Shown here: piece by piece, positions 23,157 through 33,078 of the stretch | Position numbering within the stretch: position 1 is the stretch's first letter | How the letters are laid out: each line of letters begins with the position of its first letter | Source of the DNA: Diphasiastrum complanatum | Taxonomy: Eukaryota; Streptophyta; Lycopodiopsida; Lycopodiales; Lycopodiaceae | Assembly: GCA_029204225.1 (NCBI GenBank) | Contig: CM055096.1 | Coordinates: 31,994,305-32,058,304 of the forward strand | Direction of reading: 5' to 3' | Length of the DNA stretch: 64,000 nucleotides | The notes under the pieces: generated by a model | Database searches by the model: none | What the model was told of the DNA's origin: nothing | Seen by the model: only the letters and a program-made list of their open reading frames with translations | Translations under genes and position numbers: made by a program

Positions 23157-23168
23157 TGGTATCAGAGC
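23157..23168 (+). promoter_or_regulatory. Primer-binding site after LTR
   Basis: TGGTATCAGAGC, complementary to initiator Met-tRNA, located just after the LTR end at 23145. The leader-like sequence to about 23470 has no gag frame. Confidence 0.8.
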
Positions 23169-23535
23169 GTCAGGGTGTTGTAGGTATGCACGATCCGGTG
23201 GAGCTATGGGATAGCATCTTTCACCAGGAAAAATAGCACTCGAAGCATCTCAGGAGAGAGGACTCCATACGGGGTACCGGCAGTCTGAATGGCAAGAGAC
23301 AGCAAAGTTCCTTCGATCGGAGCTTTGGGGAAGATCAGAACGATCGTCGTGTGTGGATTCCAGGGAGATTTCACGGAGAAATCTTGTGGTGATTTCGAGA
23401 AAATCATCAATGATGGCTAAGTAATTGACTGTGTAGGCAGCCGGTTGAGGATTTGCAAGAGAGCTGTTGTGCACTTTATTAATCTAAATGATTATATGAT
23501 CTTGAATGTATATTTGTCTACTACTATTTGTGTGG

Positions 23536-23791
23536 ACATGCCCCAAGTATAGCAAGTACTGTAAATAACTATGTACGGGCTAATTCTTCCTATCTGTGGC
23601 TACCCAACTAACCCAAGTAGCCATCTACGGGATCAGTGCCCGATCAATATATCCTAAGGGGTCATGTCCCGATTACAACCATATACAGTAAACCAAATAA
23701 ACTGTACACTAATTACATCATCACATTTAGAGCTTATACTAATGAATCAGATCACAAACTGATTTCTAACTCTCTCCCTTAAGCTCAAATG
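23536..23791 (-). repeat. Inverted, truncated LTR with polypurine tract
   Basis: The minus strand from 23779 down to 23536 matches the first about 245 bases of the LTR at 22689 (AGTTAGAAATCAG ... GGGGCATGTCC), differing at a small fraction of positions. On the same strand it is preceded by the purine run AAGGGAGAG (23780-23788), so it is the 3' LTR of a second element whose internal region lies to the right. Its distal part is missing. Confidence 0.8.
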
Positions 23792-25960
23792 TGATAAGAG
23801 TGAAAAACAATATATTGCAGTAGCGTCTGGAGTGTCCAAAAGATGTTATGCATATCACAGCTACTATGTACTTGACTCACACTCAAGCACACCAACAAAC
23901 CACCAGGTTTGACTCACAAAGTATCATGTAAACACAATGCTCATATAGAGAGTCTACCATACTCTCGACCAACTGACTCGTCCCCAATCCAACTTGACCA
24001 CAAGTGGACCACTTGGGTGACATGGCTCAAACTGAGGAAATCCCACTGCCACCATGAACTTACATCCTCCATCTAGCTAGGCTGACATCCTATCAGACAC
24101 TTACAAGTACGAACCTGTAAAGTTGACATAAAAATGAGCGACTGAGGCTCAACCTGAGAAAATTTTACTACCACCATAAGATTGCACCCTCACCAGATAG
24201 ACAACTAGTAGACAATGACAAGTCAATGAGCATAAAATGACTACTTTGTTCCTGACGTAGCAAATGCACAACCACATAGAACTCTTACTCAAATCTAGAC
24301 TTTTGTGACAAGGCAACATGCAAGCCCACATACACTCATGCAAACCAACACGAATGATAAATCACCAAATACATGACCAAGGCTTGCCCATAAGTAGTAT
24401 CCTTCGTACCAATACATGTGCCACCTGTAGATCCGTTGCTACACCATTGGTCTCCAAATCAGGTCCTCAACCATGGCCTACACTTGTACCAAGATGCTCT
24501 CACGTCCAAGCATATCCAACTGTCCAATAAGTCCTGAAAGCTGATCCCCATCCATTCTCCATGCACTAAGCACAAGAGTCTACCAAGGACTCAATGAATG
24601 AATGTACACAAACCTCACCATAGGCTATACCTGAGTAGCTCACCTATCTCCCAGAAATACTGATGATGATCTGCCTGTCCTACATCCCACGTAGGTTCAA
24701 CTTTCCATGCATGACGTTGCCAACTCTGATTTGACTAGTATATAGTCCTCCCACCCCACAACATCCATCATAGAGTCCAAGCCAAAGCAAATGCAAACTA
24801 TATCCACTATCATGATAAACAACTCACCCACGATCCATAGCATATCAGGTTAGGATATCTCCAGAACCCAGTACCTTGTACCGTCTGATCACCAAGTATC
24901 TATTACCCGCTGATAGCTCTCCAAGAATCTGTCCACTTGTAGTGCAACTAGACTCCAGCTGGATCTAACCAAAAGCTGCATCCTGCTTACCAAAAGATGA
25001 TGGATAGAAATAACATGTGACACCATCCTGGAGACTACCGTGCATATAACCATGCAACTCACCTGATCACTTGCCAAAGTATCAGCTGTCACTCCCTGAG
25101 CAACCATCTCCATCCCTGCTGGCTCACAACCATGGGCATGCTGGATCCACATCACCCCGTAATGCACTCCATGCCCTCAAGATATGTACCACCACTAGGT
25201 ACACTCCATGCCACCTACTTCCAAGTAGGCTTGACCCATCCCTAGGTCATCACATGATGCACCAGCTGAAGAACATCATCCATACAATGACACATCAGAC
25301 CTAAGCAACTGCAGCATCTCCCTGAGTGCCACTCTCCTAGCTCCTTGCATCTGCTCGCTCTCCCTGGCTATGTGCCACCCGACACCATGCCAACGCAAGC
25401 CTGTCCCTGATTCGCCGCTCATGGGATCTCGAGACTACTGTCTCCCTGATCGTATTGAGGTATATGGCTCTGAGTGACTCCCTTTAGGCTTATCCCTGAT
25501 CTCACCACTTGAGACTATCTTAAAAAGTTAAAGGCCAAAATTCGTTTAAACTACTTGGGCCCTTTCTTATTTTTGGCCCATTGGAGTTTAGATCTAATTA
25601 TATTTCTCACGCTGTCAGCTTACGAGTGTAGTGCACCTTCTAAGGGAGTCTGATGTTATATTTACAATTAAATCTGAGTCTTTTTGCTGACTTGGTCATG
25701 CTTTTATTCTTGTCATCGTAAGATATGTTGGGGAGGTGTCGGTCCGCGACTTGTCAACTTTCTGATATTGGCGTTCCTAGTAAATCTAGATTCTGGAACT
25801 CCTTCTTGGTCAATTGTCGACCCTCATAGTGTGGTTTGGTTGTTCAATTCCTTCGCTTGAATCTCGGTAGGCATTTTTGGCATCTAGAATCTGTTAGAAT
25901 AATCTTTAGAATCTTCTAACATGCCCCCACTGCAATTTTGTCCCTTGGCACCTGCGCATA
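23792..25960 (-). mobile_element. Probable internal region of a non-coding LTR element
   Basis: Lies on the internal side of the inverted LTR, yet neither strand shows gag or pol motifs over more than 1.7 kb. The sequence is Cys/Thr/Pro-codon-like, low-complexity CA-rich DNA with a degenerate repeat near 24024 and 24146 (CTCAACCTGAG-AAA ... CCACCAT). The simplest reading is a non-autonomous element. The right boundary is not identifiable; 25560-25960 differs in composition and may be unrelated. Confidence 0.35.
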
Positions 25961-26228
25961 TGTCGTTGGCATTGGCGTGCATGCCGATGTGAGACCGTTG
26001 TGAAAGAGAGTGGAAAAGGGGTATAGACAAGAGGGGGAAGAGACTCAACGAAATAAAATGGGAGAAAAAATTTTGGCAACAAAATTGAGCTATAAAGGGA
26101 GGAGAACAGAGAAGGTGTATCTACAGATAAATAAGGGGAGGAAATAAATAAATAGAGAAAAGAATATATGAAAATAAGAAAAAATAACGTGAAAAACAAG
26201 AAAGATAAGGTGAGTCCATTGATACTTT

Positions 26229-27249
26229 TTATGGACTTCTTTTCTTTCTTATTATTTTTTTTTTAAGAAATAAGATACTAGGTGATGAGACGTGCTTCAA
26301 GGAGCCTGCTCTATCTGTTTGCCCTTGACATCTTCCGCATCGCGGACTTTCGACGGGTTTCTGCAACAACAGGGACGAAACGGATCCACAATGTGTTGCG
26401 CACGTTGTTGTGGATTGCGGCCGAACGCTGGGTGCATATTCCCAAGAAAGTCGGTCGTGTACCATCTTTCCACCCTTGCGATATTGGCAAATGACATGAT
26501 AGACAAGTGATGGTAGGTCCGGTACAGAGGAATTTGATCCATGATGGCCTGCGTTTGGAAGGCTCTTTTGGAATCGAAACAGTACTTGCCCAAAACACAA
26601 GTCCCGCCTAGTATCCACCTTTGCAGCTATCAGCAGTGTCCCCACATTGTAGTACACTTCCTGTATGATGGAATCTGGAGAGTTACCCGCGTCAGTCAAA
26701 AAGCGTTTGAGGGCCCTTTGAAAGTCGATTGTCGTGCTCCAACCCTTGTCTGATTTTATTGTTGGCCAGTTATAAGTCTAGATGCTTAGAGTTTTTAGCA
26801 CTGACCAAGATCTCTTTCTGGGCATGGAGTGGTATGATGGATCTGTCCGTAATTCTGTTGGTGCCATCAAATATTCTTTAATTAGCTCTGGCTTGTGCAA
26901 AAGTGTCGCCTTTCTCCACTCTAGTTGGGGATGGAGAAGTGACTAAATATCAACTGGTTTCTTCTTGATAAGCTCCTCGAGCTTTCCTGATAAGGTGTAG
27001 TCGCATCATGTCCAGATATTTCTCAATGAAGAGTGTTGGATGCTCTAAATTAGGTATAGAAAAGACTTTGTTATACCAGTGTTCATGCATCGCCACAAGA
27101 TCAGGAAGGTTGTCAACTAGGTGAGGAGGAACGGTGGAAGTGGATGGAGGACCAGAATTTGGGGGGTGAAGATGCGGTGAGAGGTGGTGAGGAAGCATGA
27201 GGAGGAGAACTAGCGTGAGGTGGTGAAGTAGCGTGAGATGGTGAGGTGG
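26229..27249 (-). pseudogene. TE-like minus-strand frames, unidentified
   Basis: The minus strand carries a 156-codon frame (26699-26229) and an 82-codon frame (27198-26950) rich in Pro, Ser and His at its start. The Pro/Ser/His-rich frame continues, after removal of the 5-kb LTR element inserted at 27254/27255, into an acidic Ser/Asp/Glu stretch at about 32370-32317 without a stop. This looks like the N-terminal part of a transposon polyprotein. I see no catalytic motif and cannot assign a family. Confidence 0.35.
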
Positions 27250-27254
27250 GTTGC

Positions 27255-28473
27255 TATTGTAAAGCTACCTTTACAAGCTTTACTTGCGGCGCCATCGGCG
27301 CCAGCTATGTCCCCGGCGCCAGCAGCGCCACTGCTGCTCCCGGCGCCACTGTGACCAGAATCCAGCCGGCGCCAAGTTCCTATGGCTGAAAATCTTTGAT
27401 CGGTTCTAGCGAAGTCCAGAGAGCTCAGATCGATGTGCAATCACCTCACACGATCTAGGCATGATTAAAGGAAGCCTGGGGATCAATAAAATCTAGAGAG
27501 AGAAAATGACTTTCTAGAAAGAGAAAATCCTAGAGAGAGAAAAACGTGCTTTACCAGCTTGGGTAGAGTGCTTGGTATGAGGGGGGGTGCCGAATCACAC
27601 CAATACTATAGGGGAGTGCGGGTTGCGACTCAGGGCGAGCTCCAACCAAGTCTCAACCTCCCTTGCTGGAATGTTGTCATGGCTCTCGCCTTGGCATGCT
27701 AGCGCCCCGGAGACTAGGGTCGGTCACACACTTGAAATGTACCTTCTCAGATTTATCAATAAAGTGGGATTTTCCTCAAACTGACTCTGATTACCTTCTG
27801 GGTTTCAGTGTTCGGTAAAAGCGCCAGTTGTAAGGCCGCTTTCAAAATTTTTAACTTGGCACATAGCTGAGGGTCGTATCCCGGGACGCCAGCGGTATGC
27901 CGTCGGGACCATTCGGTCCGTGGCGCCAGCGGTATGCTGTCGGGACCATTTGGTCCAGGAACTGGTTGTTTCCATATCTGTCGCGGCTTGTGGTTCTGAG
28001 TGTTCCTTGCATGAACGTGAATGGGTTAAGCTCTCTTGGGGAACGGGCTCTAACCTGTCGGCTGAGTTGGATGGCTTGCTTGGGTGGATGTTACCTGTTT
28101 ATGGCTGTCCAGTCTGGCGTGGCACCAGGTTGGCTTCCAGCGCTCGTGACGAAGCTTTCAGTTGGTTAAGTCTGATGTAAGTCAGACCGCTTGCTTGGAA
28201 TGGATGTTACTCGTTTGTAATGAAGCTTCGAGTTGGTTAAGTTTGATGTATGTCGGGCGGCTTGCTTGGAGGGAAGTCACCCACGTCGGGACCCCCGATC
28301 TGGCATGGCGCCAGGTTGGATCTCAATGTTGGTTTTCGGAACTTCAAGTTGGTTAAGTCTGATCGTTGTTGGCGAGTTGGCTGCTTGTATGTCAAGTGGG
28401 TTTGGATGGCAAGAGTTGAAGGCTGGGAAGCTAAGTCGTGGTTCCCGGCTCCCTTTGGGATGCTTGCGCTACA
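27255..28473 (+). repeat. 5' LTR of the non-coding element (1219 bp)
   Basis: Begins TATTGTAAAG (the other copies begin TGTTGTAAAG) and ends GCGCTACA. Positions 3-22 form an 8-bp perfect stem. A GC-rich block of repeated GGCGCC hexamers follows (27287-27375), and a 36-bp tandem pair lies at 27888-27959. A TATA-like signal was not identified with confidence. Open frames in it are not coding. Confidence 0.93.
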
Positions 28474-28475
28474 TG

Positions 28476-28489
28476 TGGTATCAGAGCCG
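28476..28489 (+). promoter_or_regulatory. Primer-binding site of the non-coding element
   Basis: TGGTATCAGAGCCG, two bases after the LTR end; complementary to initiator Met-tRNA. Confidence 0.9.
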
Positions 28490-28554
28490 ACTGGCCGGTC
28501 AGCTATGCGGATCTCACGGAAATGGCCACGGTTTGGGGTTCATCAAGACAACTG

Positions 28555-28955
28555 TTGTGCAAGGTGCTGCCCACAGTGTAAGCACTGGTGCGTCCACGGT
28601 CGGGGTGGTCGGCAGAACGGGGGACTTGATGAGTCAAGGTGCTGCCCTTGAGGTGTAAGCACGGTCAGTTCTCGCGGTTCGGGCCTGGCGCTGTCTGCAC
28701 GTAGGACGGATGAGGCAAAGTGCTGCCTAGGGAGGTGAAAGCACGGTCTGTACCTTGTGGGGTGCGGGGCGACATATTCGAACTATACGGGTTAACCATT
28801 GATACAGAGATGCTGTTCGAATTCGGGTGTAAAGCACGGGTGGTTAGCTGCCGGTGCGGGATAGCTGCCGATCGTTTAGCTATAAGGGCTATCGACCAAA
28901 AAGTGGTGGGGCGTGACTGAGGCAATGTGCTGCTTAATGGTTTAAGCACGGATAG
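28555..28955 (+). repeat. Five degenerate stem-loop repeats after the PBS
   Basis: A motif of the form CAA-GTGCT-GCC ... GT(A/G)AAGCAC-GG recurs at 28564-28585, 28639-28662, 28720-28744, 28810-28836 (first base A instead of G) and 28927-28949. In each, GTGCT can pair with AGCAC across a 12- to 16-base loop. Spacing between units is 75, 81, 90 and 117 bases. Only the stem and its immediate flanks are conserved. The position in the leader just after the primer-binding site is where LTR elements carry packaging and dimerisation signals; that role is inference. Confidence 0.65.
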
Positions 28956-29225
28956 TTGGCGGGGTGTCCTATGTGGGCTGATTCCGTGATCGATTTGCAT
29001 GGGCGCGGCCAGGCAAAGGTCCGTTGGCAGGACCATCTCAAAGGGGGACCTTGCCTTTGTTACTTGTTAGTAAACCTGCCTGAGTGTCTTACTTGTACGT
29101 ATTCGTGGTGAGTCTTAGTACTCGTGCTTTGCCTGGTTTGCATGATTGCTTGTGATACAAGGAGCTGATGGCTCGAGAAGGAACCTTTTCTTTTGAAGGC
29201 TGATACCATTAAACAAAGAGGACTA

Positions 29226-29731
29226 CAGAATCTGTGGGGCGGATTTGAAGTTCAAGTACTCACACGTGAACGACAACAAAACAACTCAATGTTTGCAAAG
29301 GATGGATGGCTAGCCTGTTTCTTGGGTTAGTTTCATTTGCGACAACGCCCACCAGACGCAAGCAGGAAGTCAAAAAGTTGGAAAGGGCCATTTCAGGGGA
29401 GATCTTCTATGGAGCAGTTGGTCTTCATTTTGGGACGGCCACCTTCGGAACTGAAACTCACTGAGCATGGGCGATATCCAGAATCTGTGCGGCGGATTTG
29501 CAGTTCAAGTACTCGCACGTGAACGACAACAAAATGACTCAATGTTTGCAAAGGATGGATGACTAGCCTGTTTCTTGGGTTAGTTTCATTTGCGACAACG
29601 CCCACCAGACGCAAGCAGGAAGTCAAAAGTTGGAAAGGGCAATTTCAGGGGAGATCTTCTATAGCAGTTGGTCTTCATTTTGGGACGGCCACCTTCGGAA
29701 CTGAAACTCACTGAGCATGGGTGATATCCAG
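29226..29731 (+). repeat. Tandem duplication within the non-coding element
   Basis: Two 253-bp units begin CAGAATCTGT at 29226 and 29479. The truncated copy at about 41.3-41.55 kb has a single unit, so the duplication is specific to this copy and probably arose through the short CAG identity at the junction. Confidence 0.85.
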
Positions 29732-30417
29732 TATCAGTTGGGTTTTTCCTCAAAGGGGAAAAGACTAGGATCCTCTTCAGAGATTGGCAACAAGTTGGAT
29801 CGAGCCATAATCCTAGCCGATGGGAAGCAAAGTGTTGGAAAGGCTTTTTGTCCGAAGAACTCTACTCTAAAGTCCGATCAGCTGATTTATTAAGTGGAGG
29901 GGAACTATCACACACACCTCTCTCTTGGGGCAAATTTTGAATTAAAGTTGATCAAAATGGGGGCAAAATCAAGGTGACCTAGCCATACTCACACGAGGAG
30001 ACTGGCGAACTTTGGACCTAATAAGTTGACAAGTTTTTGTTGTGGAAAGGAAAGTTTGTTATAGGCTTTCTCTGGACCAGCAATGATGAGGAAACATATG
30101 AGTACGCTGGCTTGTGTTACGTGTAAGGCAACTGATCAATGAAGGAACTGTGAAAGTTGAGTCTTGCATGAGAGACTTGGTATTTCGAACGGACGCTAAG
30201 GGACAGTTCGCGTTGAGATCGGATTAGTGCAAACTCTGGGTGCATGTTTCTGATTCAAAGAGAGCTACTTGAAGCCAAGCTCGATGTACACTTCTTGTTT
30301 TGACTGTGAGACAACTAACCAGTGATGGAATTGTGAAAGTCAAGTTTTGCGCGACGGACATGGTGCTTCAAACAAACGCGAAGAGATAGTTCGGATGCGG
30401 ATCAAACTGGTGCGACC

Positions 30418-30611
30418 CTTTGGCTTTCCACGAGGTCAATGGTTACATTTGGGCTGATTCAAAGAGCTACTTCAAGCTAAGTGAGAGGTGCATTGCGGAG
30501 TACTCAATCTTTGCCTACCTTAAAGAGCCAAGATGGAAAAGTATCAAGATCAGGCTTGGACAAGGAGAGAAATCAAGGTGCAGAAGCAACAAGGCACGGA
30601 GTGGACCATAA
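30418..30611 (+). other. 63-codon frame conserved in both copies, no ATG
   Basis: A frame starting at a TTG codon (30420) reads 63 residues identical to those at 42234-42425 in the second copy. There is no ATG and no recognisable domain. Identity probably just reflects how similar the two elements are, so I do not call it a gene. Confidence 0.3.
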
Positions 30612-31050
30612 AGTGGGCAATCAAACGATAAATCCTTCGGCTCATGGAGCCTTGATACCTGTGCGGAACTGAATAAACCTGGAGCTCAGGGAGCTCAACA
30701 CAAAGTGCATCAAGGACAAATCAGGAGCTCAAAGGAGTTCCAAAGTCGAAAGTCAGAAGCGACAGGGGCGAACATTTCAAAGAAAGGCCTCTGTCACCAG
30801 TTAATAAGGTTCTCGGGTTTTACGAAAGCGATATCAAATCTACGCTTTTCCCAGACAAAGATATATTTTCAAGTTATGTAATTTTTCAGTACAAAGAGCT
30901 GAGCCTCCGACTTGTGGTGTGCCAGCTTCAATGTTAATAAAAAGTGGCCAGTAAATTGAGTACTGTGCCTAGTAGCTTAAATGTATAGTCATTTTAATTG
31001 GGAGACACCTTTACTTTAATCTGACATCTGATGAGGACATCAGATTTTAT

Positions 31051-31064
31051 AAAGGTGGGGTGGA
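31051..31064 (+). promoter_or_regulatory. Polypurine tract of the non-coding element
   Basis: AAAGGTGGGGTGGA directly precedes the 3' LTR and is repeated unchanged before the LTR of the second copy (42865-42878). Confidence 0.8.
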
Positions 31065-32311
31065 TGTTGTAAAGCTATCTTTACAAGCTTTACTTGCGGC
31101 GCCATCGGCGCCAGCTATGTCCCCGGCGCCAGCAGCGCCACTGCTGCTCCCGGCGCCAATGGCGCCGGCGCCGCTCCCGGCGCCACTGTGACCAGAATCC
31201 AGCCGGCGCCAAGTTCCTATGGCTGAAAATCTTTGATCGGTTCTAGCGAAGTCCAGAGAGCTCAGATCGATGTGCAATCACCTCACACGATCTAGGCATG
31301 ATTAAAGGAAGCCTGGGGATCAATAAAATCTAGAGAGAGAAAATGACTTTCTAGAAAGAGAAAATCCTAGAGAGAGAAAAACGTGCTTTACCAGCTTGGG
31401 TAGAGTGCTTGGTATGAGGGGGGGTGCCGAATCACACCAATACTATAGGGGAGTGCGGGTTGCGACTCAGGGCGAGCTCCAACCAAGTCTCAGCCTCCCT
31501 TGCTGGAATGTTGTCATGGCTCTCGCCTTGGCATGCTAGCGCCCCGGAGACTAGGGTCTGTCACACACTTGAAATGTAACCTTCTCAGATTTATCAATAA
31601 AGTGGGATTTTCCTCAAACTGACTCTGATTACCTTCTGGGTTTCAGTGTTCGGTAAAAGCGCCAGTTGTAAGGCCGCTTTCAAAATTTTTAACTTGGCAC
31701 ATAGCTGAGGGTCGTATCCCGGGACGCCAGCGGTATGCCGTCGGGACCATTCGGTCCGTGGCGCCAGCGGTATGCTGTCGGGACCATTTGGTCCAGGAAC
31801 TGGTTGTTTCCATATCTGTCGCGGCTTGTGGTTCTGAGTGTTCCTTGCATGAACGTGAATGGGTTAAGCTCTCTTGGGGAACGGGCTCTAACCTGTCGGC
31901 TGAGTTGGATGGCTTGCTTGGGTGGATGTTACCTGTTTATGGCTGTCCAGTCTGGCGTGGCGCCAGGTTGGCTTCCAGCGCTCGTGACGAAGCTTTCAGT
32001 TGGTTAAGTCTGATGTAAGTCAGACCGCTTGCTTGGAATGGATGTTACTCGTTTGTAACGAAGCTTCGAGTTGGTTAAGTTTGATGTATGTCGGGCGGCT
32101 TGCTTGGAGGGAAGTCACCCACGTCGGGACCCCCGATCTGGCATGGCGCCAAGTTGGATCTCAATGTTGGTTTTCGGAACTTCAAGTTGGTTAAGTCTGA
32201 TCGTTGTTGGCGAGTTGGCTGCTTGTATGTCAAGTGGGTTTGGATGGCAAGAGTTGAAGGCTGGGAAGCTAAGTCGTGGTTCCCGGCTCCCTTTGGGATG
32301 CCTGCGCTACA
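31065..32311 (+). repeat. 3' LTR of the non-coding element (1247 bp)
   Basis: Nearly identical to the 5' LTR; 28 bases longer because of extra GGCGCC-type units near 31155-31180. Canonical TG...CA termini, followed by the target duplication GTTGC. Confidence 0.93.
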
Positions 32312-32316
32312 GTTGC

Positions 32317-33078
32317 TGAGTAATATCAGATTCTTCGTCTGACTCACTATCAAGTATTGGCATGCTTGAGCATGTGGCTCGAATTGTCATGTCAGAGACA
32401 AGTGTCAAAGGTTCATATGGAACTTGATCCTTGCTTTTGAGGTCGATGAAAGTGAAAGCACAAAAATTGTAGCCAAGAGTCGTATAGATTTAGAATGTGT
32501 TTTACAGTTTGCTGAGTTAGGTTTGTTAGTTAAACTACCATGCGAAATCGTCAAGTTGTGAAATGGTTTTTCAGGTTTTGTCGATTATGAAACGTATCAA
32601 CTGAACTTGACCTCTGTGAAACACCAGAGCAAGCTGTCCACCATCCGCGGTTGAAGTACACTGTCTTGGTTAAGCGTCACACTAGTCACACCTGCCATCG
32701 GTATTGTCTAGCGAAATACCTAGACCCGACGGTCGGCGAGAATACCACCACTTATCAAACAAATCGGTGTGTATAACTTGCACCCCACAAGCACATCATA
32801 GGCAATAAATCAATTTCAAGCCCATGTAAGATTTTTACTAATTGTAAGCCAAATTCAATGGGGAAAGAGACATTAGCAAGATCCTAATGCGAACTAGTGA
32901 TCAGAAGTTTTACGGAACCGTAACCCTAGAAAGGTAGTGAATCATTGCACCAAAATTGACTGCACCCCCTCCTTGCAACCGTATCTCTGAGAGCTGGAAA
33001 ACCCTCATCAGTTGGAGAGCACGAGGCAATAGAGAAGGCCATCAGGGTTGGAAGTGGCAAATCGAAGTGGCAAATCAT
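32317..33078 (-). other. Continuation of the split TE-like frame, then spacer
   Basis: The first about 60 bases continue, on the minus strand, the frame interrupted by the 5-kb element. The remainder to 33078 shows no domain on either strand. It is probably decayed transposon DNA by context. Confidence 0.35.

Larger units (their letters stand above)
27255..32311 (+). mobile_element. Non-coding LTR retrotransposon, 5057 bp (LARD-like)
   Basis: Complete element: 1.2-kb LTRs, initiator Met-tRNA primer-binding site, polypurine tract and the 5-bp target duplication GTTGC (27250-27254 and 32312-32316). The 2.6-kb internal region has no gag, protease, integrase or RT. It would need proteins from another element, as do plant LARD or TRIM elements; LTR length favours the LARD type, though the total is short for one. 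The two LTRs differ by about nine substitutions by eye plus one 28-bp indel, implying a recent insertion. A second, 5'-truncated copy lies at 41182-44080. Confidence 0.92.

Noticed and set aside
27897-28658. Overlapping 60-141 codon frames conserved in three places
   Set aside because: They lie inside the 1.2-kb LTR; conservation reflects LTR identity, and overlapping frames are equally conserved.
32600-33000. Separate plus-strand gene between the LTR element and the gypsy relic
   Set aside because: Frames are short and stop-rich with no start or domain; more likely decayed transposon DNA.
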